A stretch of DNA of 34,174 nucleotides from JAFGCR01 sp964538225 (GTDB taxonomy: Bacteria; Patescibacteriota; Gracilibacteria; UM-FILTER-43-11). Position numbers and translations under genes: made by a program. This document shows, one piece after another, positions 6,816-13,993 of this stretch; within the stretch, counting starts at the first letter, position 1; each line of letters starts with the position of its first letter. The DNA lies in the NCBI GenBank assembly GCA_964538225.1, contig CAZIDW010000006.1, positions 1-34,174 on the forward strand, in the 5' to 3' direction. Under the pieces are notes generated by a model that saw only the letters and a list, made by a program, of their open reading frames with translations, was not told where the DNA came from and made no database searches.

Positions 6816-7232
6816 TTACAGATCCTTTAAATATTTCTTCAGGAATGTCTGGATCGCATTAATCGTGTCCCCTTTCACATCCGCTGGACTTTCCGCCACC
6901 CACACGGCAAAACGATAAAGCTCCTGCGTGCCTACACGCAGCCATTTTTTGTTGAGATTCAGAAAAGTTAAAAGCGATGTCACCGCGATCCGTTTGTTGC
7001 CGTTCTGGAAAGGATGGTTTTTAATCATCAGGTAAAACAGGACCCCTGCTTTTTCAATAAGCCCTTTATAAAAATCCTTTCCGCCGAATGTTCCGAACGG
7101 GGTCGCCAGACAGCTTTCAGGGATTCCGGGAAAACGTGTTTTAAAGTCGGGGATGGGCTCATCCCAGCTCATGGTTTCCCTGGCTAACCGATGCGCCAGA
7201 AACTCGACTTTTTGTATGGTCAGTTTATTCAT
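6816..7232 (-). CDS. doc: Death-on-curing (Doc)-type Fic toxin
   Basis: This 138-aa protein is a compact Fic/Doc fold. The motif HPFQNGNKRIA begins at residue 73 and matches HxFx(D/N)GNKR, with the catalytic histidine, asparagine and arginine all present. P1 Doc phosphorylates EF-Tu and so stops translation; a G in place of the Doc A leaves AMP transfer possible. Its start overlaps the stop of the upstream DNA-binding gene by 8 bases, the classical antitoxin-first, translationally coupled toxin-antitoxin layout. YKGLIEKAGVLFYLMIKNHPF and the C-terminal TINAIQTFL are typical of the family. Confidence 0.9.
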   Translation of the reverse strand: MNKLTIQKVEFLAHRLARETMSWDEPIPDFKTRFPGIPESCLATPFGTFGGKDFYKGLIEKAGVLFYLMIKNHPFQNGNKRIAVTSLLTFLNLNKKWLRVGTQELYRFAVWVAESPADVKGDTINAIQTFLKKYLKDL

Positions 7233-7476
7233 CGGCTAAAAGTCTTAAGGTCTCCCCGTATTCCTTCACTGTTTTTTTAACCGCCTTGGTGATCTTTTCC
7301 TCCTGGTCTTTTGTCAGCTCAGCCTCAATGCCTAATGCTTTTTTGGGCACCAGATAATTCCGCCCTACCTTTTCAGCCTGCAGCCGGCCGTCTTTTATCA
7401 TGTTGAAGACCGTGATACGGCTGACGTCTAAAAGTTCAGCGACTTCTGTGGTTGAATAATAATTATCTCTGAGCAT
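7225..7476 (-). CDS. Excisionase-type helix-turn-helix antitoxin
   Basis: This 83-aa protein has an HTH_17 (MerR/excisionase-like) DNA-binding domain at residues 5-50: YYSTTEVAELLDVSRITVFNMIKDGRL followed by AEKVGRNYLVPKKAL as the wing. The C-terminal 30 residues are helical and acidic/basic (TKDQEEKITKAVKKTVKEYGE) and would contact the Doc toxin. It is the first gene of the operon and has its own operator, so autorepression is likely. The Doc partner is canonical, although P1 Phd belongs to a different fold; this pairing of an excisionase-like antitoxin with Doc is common in bacterial genomes. Confidence 0.87.
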   Translation of the reverse strand: MLRDNYYSTTEVAELLDVSRITVFNMIKDGRLQAEKVGRNYLVPKKALGIEAELTKDQEEKITKAVKKTVKEYGETLRLLADE

Positions 7477-7505
7477 CAGATGATTTTGTTAAATTATAAT
7501 TTTCT

Positions 7506-7550
7506 ATTTAACGTATGTTAAATATTATCAAAAATTAACTAAAAAGTCAA
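7506..7550 (-). promoter_or_regulatory. Promoter and palindromic operator of the toxin-antitoxin operon
   Basis: On the minus strand TTGACT (7545-7550) and TAATAT (7522-7527) are 17 bp apart. An 18-bp perfect-armed palindrome ATTTAACATACGTTAAAT (7506-7523) overlaps the -10 and the expected start site. It is the likely operator for the HTH antitoxin. Its AAC-N4-GTT core resembles the box in the four SOS-like promoters, but it sits downstream of the -10 rather than in the spacer. Confidence 0.78.
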
Positions 7551-7574
7551 TCCAAAATCTATTCGAACATTGTA

Positions 7575-7602
7575 TTGACTATCCCTAAAATTACTGTATT
7601 AT
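7575..7602 (+). promoter_or_regulatory. Promoter of the cold-shock protein gene
   Basis: TTGACT (7575-7580) and TATTAT (7597-7602) are 16 bp apart. They would give a leader of about 80 nucleotides before the csp start codon. Confidence 0.65.
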
Positions 7603-7638
7603 AGAAAAGTCCATTAAGGAATCGTTTAGGGTTTATCA

Positions 7639-7678
7639 AATAAATTCCAATAACATTGCTTAACGGGATTTATTTTTT
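7639..7678 (+). promoter_or_regulatory. Terminator-like hairpin in the csp leader
   Basis: AATAAATTCC (7639-7648) can pair with GGGATTTATT (7665-7674) across a 16-nt loop, followed by a run of T. The hairpin ends only 14-18 bp before the start codon. It looks like an intrinsic terminator or temperature-sensitive stem inside the leader, so it may control read-through into csp. Confidence 0.6.
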
Positions 7679-7692
7679 AACCTTTTATTTTT

Positions 7693-7890
7693 ATGGAAGG
7701 CACTATTAAAAAGCTCAATGACAGGGGCTTTGGATTTATCACTCCGGAAGGAGAGGATAAAGATGTTTTCTTTCATGGGAACGACCTGGCTGACGCTGAG
7801 TTTAACAGCTTAGAAGAAGGCCAAAAAGTTTCTTTTGAAAAGGAAGCGTCCGACAAAGGCCCGCGGGCCGTAAATGTTACACTCGTTTAA
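7693..7890 (+). CDS. csp: Cold-shock protein (CspA family RNA chaperone)
   Basis: This 65-aa protein is a single cold-shock domain. It contains the expected GTIKKLNDRGFGFITPEG (RNP1-like, residues 3-20) and DVFFHGNDL (RNP2-like, about 24-32), followed by LEEGQKVSFEKE and a GPRAVNV ending. These proteins bind single-stranded RNA and DNA, melt secondary structure and can act as transcription antiterminators. RNP1 has GFGFI, and the aromatic residues needed for base stacking are present. The leader contains a terminator-like stem, which a Csp protein could melt, so autoregulation is possible. An intrinsic terminator follows. Confidence 0.96.
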   Translation: MEGTIKKLNDRGFGFITPEGEDKDVFFHGNDLADAEFNSLEEGQKVSFEKEASDKGPRAVNVTLV

Positions 7891-7910
7891 CCACGCGTTG
7901 TAAATGTCAA

Positions 7911-7950
7911 AAAAAGGCCGTTTGGGTATCCGTATCTGAACGGTCTTTTT
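7911..7950 (+). terminator. Intrinsic terminator after csp
   Basis: GGCCGTT pairs with AACGGTC around a loop of about 16 nt, with A-rich sequence before and TTTTT after it. It lies 20 bp past the csp stop and could work in both directions. Confidence 0.75.
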
Positions 7951-8050
7951 GTATAGCTTACGGTATGCAGTTAATTTAAGGGCTACTGGTGCGCAACCGG
8001 CCATCCGAAGGTGATTCCCTGATTCGCCCAAAACTCATTCGACAACCAAG

Positions 8051-8080
8051 TGCCAGCAGAGTATACTGCGGTGGCATTTT
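8051..8080 (+). terminator. Hairpin with T-run just upstream of the metalloprotease gene
   Basis: TGCCAGCAG and CTGCGGTGGCA form a stem around AGTATA, followed by TTTT. It ends about 13 bp before the ATG at 8093, so it is either a second terminator of the csp unit or a leader structure of the next gene. The stretch 7951-8050 contains no gene I can support. Confidence 0.5.
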
Positions 8081-8092
8081 AATCAAATCATT

Positions 8093-10354
8093 ATGACTAA
8101 AAAAACCAATAAGATGCTTATGATCGGCGGTGTAGCACTTTTGCTGATTGCCATGAGCAGCTGGTATTTTATCAAAATATCCAGCGGGGGTTATGCAAAA
8201 GATATCCAGGCGTATTTTAACGCTTTGAACATGGACGGGCTGAATACTATTGAGGCCATCGACCAGGCGCTGACAAACCAGGAAATCGATTCTGAAACCG
8301 CCCTGCTATATAAAGTGTACGCGGTATTCGGGGATGAGCGGCTGCCTGAAGAATTTTATGTACAACGCCCTTTCCGCAACGGCACAGAGATCATGAAAGA
8401 GCTGAACAATCGGTGGGATAGATTAAGTCCGGACACTCAGGCGCTTTTAGCCCCCTTCCGCAAACGGCCGGATGAAGCCGGCAGCTGGATGGATCTTCGG
8501 TTTAAAGGCGCAGCGGATGGCGAAAAAATGAGCTGGCTGATTCCGGATGCCTATGCTTCCCGTGTTTCGGCGTACACGGATTTTTTCACGTCAGATGATG
8601 ACAATGTAAAAATCTGGTATCCAAATGTATCCGGTGAGATGAACAATATCTATAATCCCGGCAAGACGCAGGTGGATGCGGCGACTGGAAAGGCTATAGC
8701 CAAACGTCTGAAAAATTTCCTGGATTTTGATTTTATCATCGATGACTATCAGGAACTTCTGAGCCAGCAGTTAATGAGCGACGGCACCAAAGGCGGTGAC
8801 AGTAAATATGATATCTATGTAGCGCCTTGCGGAGGGGATCTGGGCCTAACCTATGCTGAAAAAGCTACGCCGACACCCAGTTACATCATTATGAATTATG
8901 CCATCGGGCTTAAAGACGATAATGTGCTTAAGACCACGCTGGCCCACGAACTGTTCCACGCTTTCCAGTACACTTATGATTACGATGCTTTTAGGGATAA
9001 CTGGTGGTCCGAGGCAACCGCTGTCTGGTCAGAAGACTATGTCTATCCGCATGTAAATTCGGAACATGGTTTTTTGAAACGGTTTATATGGTTTCCGGAA
9101 ACGCAAGGGGATAAAGAGGCCCCTCCTTCAGCCCACCATTACGGCGCGTACATCCTCCCCTACTTTATTACTGAGCAGTTCGGACATGATTTTATGCGAA
9201 AATCCTGGGAACAATGTGAAAACGGCAAATGTATTGACGGAATCGATGAAAATATCGACGGGGGATTCAAAAAACAATGGAAAGAATTCACATTGTGGAA
9301 TTACAACAAAGAGCCGGCTAAATATTATACGGATGTCGGATCTTTTCCTCAAACCTCCTCCCTTTCCAGCGGTAAAGCCGAAGACGTGTTCATCATGGCG
9401 ACCCCCATGGATATAGAAGTGCCGGAAATCAACCCTTTGGCAGCAGACTTATCCACGGTCCACAACGCGCTCGAGAAGGACACACCAATTAAAAAACTGA
9501 CATTTAAGGACCTTAAAAAATTTACTGACCAATCGGATATGACGGGAATCAAAGCCGTGATCTACTATAAAAACGGTAAAAAAGATGTGGAGGACTGGAC
9601 CGGAAAAGAAAAGCGGTCTTTTTGTATAGCCAGCGAAACCGAAAATTTTGAACGGGTCGTACTGATCTTCAGCAACGGAGATAAGGAAAGGGCGATGGAT
9701 TCCGCCACCCTTAAAGTGGAGGGTAAAAATGACTGTTTTTACATCGATAAAGAAGCGGACCGCACCGCTGTCATGCATTTTCCCTATTATGACGGAGGGA
9801 TGAAGGTTGTGGATATCAACACGACCATTGATACGCTCGCCCGCGGGGAGACCGCAAAAGATGCGCCGGAAGACGCAGAATTCGGCTATCAGACAGAGTG
9901 GCGGGTGAAATATGAATTCCAACAAGTCAAAGACGCGTTCGCTTTTACCTGCCAGGGAGGCACGATTGATTATGAACCCGGCTGGACGACCCGCGCCGCC
10001 GGATATCTTACTTTTGACTTAAACCCTGAAAGCGAAGGATACAAAGACCATACTTTTCCCGTCGACATGCATTATGGCGAAATACATCCTGATGGCCCTT
10101 ATGAAGATGTGCCGACGGTGAACATCCAGTGCGCAGGGTTTCAGATCGGCGCCACTAAAATCGACCTGTCTAATCACAAAGGAGTTTACAAAGGAATCTA
10201 TACCGGGCGGATCACTGATATGACTCCAGACAGCGCAACGATCGAGATCCCCAATTGCTGTCTTTACCATAACTGCACCACCCAGCAAGGCGCCCCTTTC
10301 CAAAGCATCAGCAAACCCGTGCTTCTGGAAATCAAAAGAAAAAACAACGGATAA
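8093..10354 (+). CDS. Membrane-anchored gluzincin-type zinc metalloprotease with C-terminal extension
   Basis: This 753-aa protein starts with a short cytoplasmic stretch and one hydrophobic segment (about residues 8-26, MLMIGGVALLLIAMSSWYFI), so it is probably exported and anchored by its N-terminus. The zinc motif HELFH is at residues 285-289 (TLAHELFHAFQYTYDY), and the segment WWSEATAVWSEDYVYP about 22 residues later supplies the likely third ligand glutamate, as in gluzincins. The region after about 430 has no recognisable domain but is rich in beta-strand patterns and has several cysteines, including a CCLYHNC cluster near the end. The substrate is unknown. In a host-dependent cell, a surface protease could act on host material; that is inference. 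Confidence 0.82.
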   Translation: MTKKTNKMLMIGGVALLLIAMSSWYFIKISSGGYAKDIQAYFNALNMDGLNTIEAIDQALTNQEIDSETALLYKVYAVFGDERLPEEFYVQRPFRNGTEIMKELNNRWDRLSPDTQALLAPFRKRPDEAGSWMDLRFKGAADGEKMSWLIPDAYASRVSAYTDFFTSDDDNVKIWYPNVSGEMNNIYNPGKTQVDAATGKAIAKRLKNFLDFDFIIDDYQELLSQQLMSDGTKGGDSKYDIYVAPCGGDLGLTYAEKATPTPSYIIMNYAIGLKDDNVLKTTLAHELFHAFQYTYDYDAFRDNWWSEATAVWSEDYVYPHVNSEHGFLKRFIWFPETQGDKEAPPSAHHYGAYILPYFITEQFGHDFMRKSWEQCENGKCIDGIDENIDGGFKKQWKEFTLWNYNKEPAKYYTDVGSFPQTSSLSSGKAEDVFIMATPMDIEVPEINPLAADLSTVHNALEKDTPIKKLTFKDLKKFTDQSDMTGIKAVIYYKNGKKDVEDWTGKEKRSFCIASETENFERVVLIFSNGDKERAMDSATLKVEGKNDCFYIDKEADRTAVMHFPYYDGGMKVVDINTTIDTLARGETAKDAPEDAEFGYQTEWRVKYEFQQVKDAFAFTCQGGTIDYEPGWTTRAAGYLTFDLNPESEGYKDHTFPVDMHYGEIHPDGPYEDVPTVNIQCAGFQIGATKIDLSNHKGVYKGIYTGRITDMTPDSATIEIPNCCLYHNCTTQQGAPFQSISKPVLLEIKRKNNG

Positions 10355-10433
10355 TCTGGCAATCCATGAATAAGCCGCCGTCTGTTCGCCGCCTGTGTAA
10401 AAAAAGGTAGACGAATAAAAAAAGCTATGTATT

Positions 10434-10592
10434 ATGGGGCGTATGGACCCTGAAGAAATCTTACAGCTCGTGGCAGACGGCGAGCTCGATCCTGAAGACA
10501 TCGAGGACTTTAAGGAACTGGATGAACACATCCAGGAGAGAGTGGCGGACGGGGAGCTGACCATGGAAGAGGCGCGGGAGATAACGGGATAA
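10434..10592 (+). CDS. Small acidic protein with two VADGEL repeats
   Basis: ATG at 10434 opens a 52-aa frame with two similar halves: ILQLVADGELDPEDIEDF and IQERVADGELTMEEAREI. Each is a helix, a DGEL turn and a second helix, like the short SHOCT-type oligomerisation motif. The start could also be the ATG at 10443 (MDPEEIL), which matches the truncated copy at 3250 better. Function is unknown. A remnant of the same gene in the defence-like island suggests the family is mobile or duplicated. Confidence 0.65.
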   Translation: MGRMDPEEILQLVADGELDPEDIEDFKELDEHIQERVADGELTMEEAREITG

Positions 10593-10673
10593 ATGTAATG
10601 GACGGACCGCCTTTTTACCGGGTTCAGACATATGTCAGAATAAAGCTGTGTTTTATCATTAACCCTAAATCCC

Positions 10674-10994
10674 ATGACCGACGACCCAGCCCCAGACGAC
10701 CCAAAACAATCCGCGGACGAGGCCAAAGCCAAGTCCGAGGAAATGAGCCAATCCATGGAAGAAAAAAAGAAAGACGTGGAAGCGTCCCAGCGCAAAGAAG
10801 TAAAAGAGCTGAGGAATGTCTACCCGGACAAAGAACGGCAGACAGAAGAATCAATCGGGAAACTGGAAAAAGCGGAAGGCAAAGAGGCGGAAGCGGCCAA
10901 AGAAACCGCTGACAAAGCCGTGGAAGAACAGGAGAAAATCGGCAAAAGCCTGATGACCGAGCTGGACCGGGACGATGATTTAAAGAAGGAATAA
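10674..10994 (+). CDS. Highly charged coiled-coil protein of unknown function
   Basis: This 106-aa protein is made almost entirely of Glu, Lys, Asp and Ala, with few hydrophobic positions: a DDPAPDDPKQSADEAKAK start, then long helical stretches such as KLEKAEGKEAEAAKETADKA. It should form a soluble extended helix or coiled coil. No signal peptide, membrane segment or known domain is visible. It lies between the VADGEL protein and the RRM gene on the same strand, with 81 bp and 147 bp gaps, so it may be cotranscribed with the former. Codon use matches the chromosomal genes, which supports it as real. Confidence 0.65.
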   Translation: MTDDPAPDDPKQSADEAKAKSEEMSQSMEEKKKDVEASQRKEVKELRNVYPDKERQTEESIGKLEKAEGKEAEAAKETADKAVEEQEKIGKSLMTELDRDDDLKKE

Positions 10995-11091
10995 AGCCGC
11001 CTGAAAATTCATTTGCTTTTTTGTAAACAATGCCCCATACTCCCTTTTGCAAGTTTTCTTAAGTGCGTTTCCTCCAACTCGTTTGTGTGTG

Positions 11092-11135
11092 AACTGCAGT
11101 ATAAGGACCTTTGCAGTTTATTTTTTAATTTTTTC
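11092..11135 (+). promoter_or_regulatory. Terminator-like hairpin in the RRM gene leader
   Basis: AACTGCA (11092-11098) pairs perfectly with TGCAGTT (11112-11118) around 13 nt and is followed by TATTTTTTAATTTTTTC. It lies 24 bp before the start codon of the RRM gene. As at csp, an intrinsic-terminator-like signal stands directly in front of an RNA-binding protein gene, suggesting attenuation. Confidence 0.6.
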
Positions 11136-11141
11136 TTCTTT

Positions 11142-11399
11142 ATGAATAAGAAATTATTCGTTGGAGGGATCGCGTGGAAGACCACGGACGAAGAACTGCT
11201 GAAAGCGTTCGAAGAAGCCGGCACGGTCGAAGAAGCGGTGATCATCACAGACCGCATGAGCGGACGCTCCAAAGGCTTTGGTTTTGTGACCATGGCCACG
11301 GAAGAGGAGGCCCAGAAAGCCATCGACATGTGGGACGGCAAAGATCTCGGCGGCCGCACCATTGTGGTCAACGAAGCCCGCCCTCCCCGTGAAGAGTAA
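11142..11399 (+). CDS. Single-RRM RNA-binding protein
   Basis: This 85-aa protein is one RNA recognition motif. RNP2 is KLFVGGI at residues 3-9 and RNP1 is KGFGFVTM at about 43-50, with the conserved aromatic residues present; the flanking TTDEELLKAFEEAGTVEEAVII and EEAQKAIDMWDGKDLGGRTIVV segments fit the fold. A short C-terminal tail ARPPREE follows. Stand-alone RRM proteins of this size are found in cyanobacteria (Rbp) and several other phyla, often cold-induced; they bind single-stranded RNA. The frame is open further upstream, but the ATG at 11142 is the family start and follows the T-rich leader. Confidence 0.95.
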   Translation: MNKKLFVGGIAWKTTDEELLKAFEEAGTVEEAVIITDRMSGRSKGFGFVTMATEEEAQKAIDMWDGKDLGGRTIVVNEARPPREE

Positions 11400-11423
11400 C
11401 CCTCTTTAACCCAAACATAAAAA

Positions 11424-11467
11424 TCCGCCCTTGCTTCGCGTAAAGCGTCGGAGGGCGGGTTTTTTTG
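11424..11467 (+). terminator. Intrinsic terminator between the RRM gene and uvdE
   Basis: CCGCCC and GGGCGG close a hairpin whose arms also contain GCTTCGC and GCGTCGG, followed by TTTTTTT. It ends 5 bp before the uvdE start, so uvdE needs its own promoter. Confidence 0.85.
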
Positions 11468-11472
11468 GTATA

Positions 11473-12363
11473 ATGAAAAAAATGAAATTAGGTTACCCCT
11501 GTATCAACCGGTCGGTCGGGTGCACCGCGAATTCCACATTCCGGCTGGCCAGCTATACAAAAAAACGGTTCCGTGAGACTGTGCGGAACAATCTGGAATG
11601 CCTGTCACGGATCCTGGAATACAACCGCCAACATGTTCTGCTTTTTTTCCGCATCAGTTCTGATCTCATTCCTTTCGCTTCCCATCCTGTCTGCGACGTG
11701 AACTGGCAAAAGGAATTCAAAGAGGACTTCGCAGACATCGGGGGGTTTATCAGACAATGCGGGATGCGAATCTCTATGCACCCGGACCAGTTTGTGCTCA
11801 TCAATTCCCCCCGCGCGGACGTGCACCGGCGGAGTGTGGCGGAACTGCGTTACCACGCGGACGTCCTGGACGGGCTGGGACTCGACGACACCGCCAAGAT
11901 CCAGATCCATGTGGGCGGGCTGTACGGCGACCGTCAAAAAGCCATGGAACGGTTTGTAAAACGATACCGGAAACTGCCGGAGGCCATTAAAAACCGGCTG
12001 GTGATTGAAAACGACGACCGCCTGTTTCCCTTAAAAGACTGTATGGCCATCTCCCGGCAGACCGGTATCCCGGTGCTGTTCGACACATTTCATCACTCCC
12101 TCCTGAACCATAGGGAAACGATTGAAGCAGGACTTTTAAAAGCCTCGACAACCTGGAAAAAGAAGGACGGGCTTCTGATGGTGGATTATTCCAGCCAGCA
12201 AAAAGGCCACCGGCCCGGCACCCACGCGCACCATATCGACCTGAAGGATTTCAGGACGTTTGTAACCAGCGTGAAGGAAGTGGATTTTGACATCATGCTG
12301 GAGATCAAAGACAAGGAAAAAAGCGCTCTGCCGGCCATACGTTTAATAAAAAATGTGAAATGA
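11473..12363 (+). CDS. uvsE: UV-damage endonuclease (UvdE/UVDE family)
   Basis: This 296-aa TIM-barrel enzyme nicks DNA 5' of UV photoproducts and some abasic sites, starting an alternative excision repair pathway. Family landmarks are the start KLGYPCINRS, RISSDLIPFASHP, the metal-binding motifs RISMHPDQFVLINSP, KIQIHVGGLYGDR and LVIENDDR, VLFDTFHHSLLNH, and HAHHIDL. Length is normal for bacterial UvsE. The frame is open upstream through the terminator, so I chose ATG 11473; ATG 11482 (MKLGYPC) fits the family even better. TATAAT at 11469-11474 overlaps the first ATG, so a leaderless mRNA from 11482 is possible. No SOS-like box is visible upstream. Confidence 0.94.
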   Translation: MKKMKLGYPCINRSVGCTANSTFRLASYTKKRFRETVRNNLECLSRILEYNRQHVLLFFRISSDLIPFASHPVCDVNWQKEFKEDFADIGGFIRQCGMRISMHPDQFVLINSPRADVHRRSVAELRYHADVLDGLGLDDTAKIQIHVGGLYGDRQKAMERFVKRYRKLPEAIKNRLVIENDDRLFPLKDCMAISRQTGIPVLFDTFHHSLLNHRETIEAGLLKASTTWKKKDGLLMVDYSSQQKGHRPGTHAHHIDLKDFRTFVTSVKEVDFDIMLEIKDKEKSALPAIRLIKNVK

Positions 12364-12387
12364 AAGCCTAACACCCTTTTAACATCA

Positions 12388-12414
12388 AAAACCTGCTCTG
12401 CGGGCGGGTTTTTT
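12388..12414 (+). terminator. Intrinsic terminator after uvsE
   Basis: AACCTGC and GCGGGTT flank a short loop and are followed by a run of T. It lies 25 bp after the uvsE stop. Confidence 0.75.
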
Positions 12415-12451
12415 GGTGGGTCTTCTCGTCGGCTCCCCTCTGTCTCGCTAC

Positions 12452-12610
12452 AGACCCCCTCGCCGACCCCCTCTGTCTCGCACTGCGGCGAGTCTTCTCC
12501 CCCTCACTTGAGGGGGAGATTTTGTTTATTAGTTAGACTATTAACTCATTCACAAACATCTCCCCCTTGCATAAGGGGAAGTGGTCCGGCCAGGCGGGAC
12601 CGAGGGGGCT
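12452..12610 (+). mobile_element. MITE-like repeat copy 1 with two internal hairpins
   Basis: This 159-bp segment is about 90% identical to the reverse complement of 27483-27638. Its ends read AGACCCCCTCG and CGAGGGGGCT, so the unit has short imperfect terminal inverted repeats. Inside are two hairpins, CTCCCCCTCACTTGAGGGGG (then ATTTTGTTT) and one around TTGCATAAG, which face opposite ways and look like terminators. It codes for nothing. At this site it sits between the convergent uvsE and response regulator genes. The 30 bp before it contain a further partial copy of its CTCTGTCTCG segment. Confidence 0.7.
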
Positions 12611-12611
12611 C

Positions 12612-13004
12612 CTATTTCTCAAAATAGTCGTTCACCAGCTCCACCATCTCGTCGATCCCGTACTCGCTTTTCATCAGATATGAGGACATGTAGGGTTCAC
12701 GTTTGGCCTCGTCCAGGATATCCGTATCCGGTTCCTTGTTGGTGAGGATATACACATACACCCCGCTCCCCCATTTATCCTTCCGGAGCTCCTTTAACAT
12801 CGTCGCTCCGTCCATGACTGGCATCATCAGATCGAGAAGGATGAGATCGGGGTGCTTTTTTAAAGCGACCTTAAGACCCTGCTCGCCATCTTCCGCCTCG
12901 AGCGTCTCATACCCCTCTTCAGCAAGCCGGCGGACCAGGATCTTACACAGCATGCTGTCATCTTCAGTGATCAGCACGGTCTTTTTGGTTTTTCTTTTGA
13001 CCAT
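12612..13004 (-). CDS. Single-domain (REC-only) response regulator
   Basis: This 130-aa protein is a CheY-like receiver without an output domain. The acidic pair D15/D16, phosphoacceptor D58 (LILLDLMMPVMDG), T88 (YILTN) and K112 (LMKSEYG) are all present, so it should be phosphorylated by a histidine kinase. No kinase gene is in the window. The region between T88 and K112 is longer than in CheY, with an EPDTDILDEAKREPYMSSY insertion. It is downstream of the gene at 13058 with a 53-bp gap and the same strand, so the two may form an operon. Confidence 0.95.
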   Translation of the reverse strand: MVKRKTKKTVLITEDDSMLCKILVRRLAEEGYETLEAEDGEQGLKVALKKHPDLILLDLMMPVMDGATMLKELRKDKWGSGVYVYILTNKEPDTDILDEAKREPYMSSYLMKSEYGIDEMVELVNDYFEK

Positions 13005-13057
13005 GTTCTTTTGGGTTAATCACAAACATTCAAATTATAATACGCTGAATCCAGATT

Positions 13058-13354
13058 TCAATCTGAAACTTTTTTCGACCGTTCTTCTGCTTTTTGCAGC
13101 ATATGATCATGGTTCCCCGCGCTTTCCGGGTGGTCGATGAGTTTCTGAATCCGCTGTCGGACGTTTTTAAAAATATAAATCAGCCTGTCCGGGGAAAGCA
13201 AAGCCGGATGGTCCAGGATACCCTTTAAAACAAAACGCAGATTCCGTAATTCATACCGGCGGGCCCGGTTCAACAGCGTATCGGTTTTTTCTGTCTCAGT
13301 AATGAGTCTTTCACATCGGCCGATCCATTCTTTAATCTCATCCAGGGAAGTCAT
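13058..13354 (-). CDS. Small helical protein of unknown function upstream of the response regulator
   Basis: This 98-aa protein is all-helical by pattern: SLDEIKEWIGRCERLITETEKT, YELRNLRFVLKGILDHP, DRLIYIFKNVRQRIQKLIDHPESAG. No membrane segment or known motif is present. Codon use fits the neighbouring genes, and the gene precedes a REC-only response regulator on the same strand, so it could be a partner or output protein of that regulator, but I have no sequence evidence for that. Confidence 0.65.
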   Translation of the reverse strand: MTSLDEIKEWIGRCERLITETEKTDTLLNRARRYELRNLRFVLKGILDHPALLSPDRLIYIFKNVRQRIQKLIDHPESAGNHDHMLQKAEERSKKVSD

Positions 13355-13469
13355 AGGGCTAAAAGGAAAATAAGATTTAATTATACAAAAATTTTTATTT
13401 TAGTCAATGTTTTCCCGTATTTCTCTTTTTAAACAATTGCAGTACAATGGAGGCAGATTAACCCCTATC

Positions 13470-13880
13470 ATGATGGCCTGTGTACAATGGAATCCCGGTT
13501 ACAGCGTTGACGTCAAAGAAATCGACGCTCAGCACCAAAAATTGGTCGGACTGATGAATAAACTCTGCGACAGCATGGATGGCGGGGTGGATGATTTTGT
13601 CATCGACGAGATCGTGCAGGATATGGCGGATTACGCGCTGACGCATTTCAGGACGGAAGAAAAGTATTTCCTCGAATTCGGTTATGAAAAAACCGACGAG
13701 CATATTGCCCAGCACCGTGAATTCGCCCAGAAAGTCCTGTCCCTGCAAAAAGACCTGCGGGAAGGCAAACGGAATGTGTCCGCGGATGCGGTCACCTTTT
13801 TAGGGGAATGGTTCGCGAATCATGTACTGAAACACGACAAGGAGTATGTGGAATGCTTCCATGAACACGGACTGTATTAA
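13470..13880 (+). CDS. Bacteriohemerythrin (oxygen-binding di-iron protein)
   Basis: This 136-aa protein binds oxygen reversibly at a di-iron site in a four-helix bundle. All expected ligands are seen in order: H in DAQHQKL, H and E in THFRTEEKYF, two H in DEHIAQHREF, and H plus D in NHVLKHDKEY. Length matches stand-alone bacteriohemerythrins. The frame is open to 13407, but the ATG pair at 13470/13473 gives the family start (MACVQWNPGYSVDVKEID). TACAAT at 13443-13448 could be a -10, which would also exclude the upstream starts. In a probably fermentative cell the protein may scavenge or sense oxygen; that is inference. Confidence 0.94.
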   Translation: MMACVQWNPGYSVDVKEIDAQHQKLVGLMNKLCDSMDGGVDDFVIDEIVQDMADYALTHFRTEEKYFLEFGYEKTDEHIAQHREFAQKVLSLQKDLREGKRNVSADAVTFLGEWFANHVLKHDKEYVECFHEHGLY

Positions 13881-13884
13881 AATC

Positions 13885-13985
13885 AGGATTTGAAGGATGA
13901 AAAAGATTTGAACGATTTGAAGAGTGACTATAAGACTTCACAAATTCGTTCAAATCATTCAGTTCCTTCACGTCCTTCAAATCTC
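13885..13985 (+). repeat. Imperfect inverted repeat of GATTTGAA-like words between two genes
   Basis: The left arm repeats GATTTGAA-like words (GGATTTGAAGGATG, GATTTGAACGATTTGAAG) and the right arm repeats their complements (TTCGTTCAAATC, CCTTCAAATC). It can fold into a long hairpin between hemerythrin and the next gene. No coding potential is seen. Confidence 0.5.
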
Positions 13986-13993
13986 TGGAGATT

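Noticed and set aside
9449..9925. 158-codon minus-strand frame inside the metalloprotease gene
   Set aside because: No start signal or domain; codon pattern follows the plus-strand gene.
10019..11052. Minus-strand frames of 258 and 142 codons opposite the small charged genes
   Set aside because: They are Ser- or Leu/Pro-rich complements of Glu/Lys-rich frames and cross intergenic DNA.
13407..13469. Upstream start for hemerythrin adding 21 residues
   Set aside because: The extension is not part of the family and overlaps the likely promoter.
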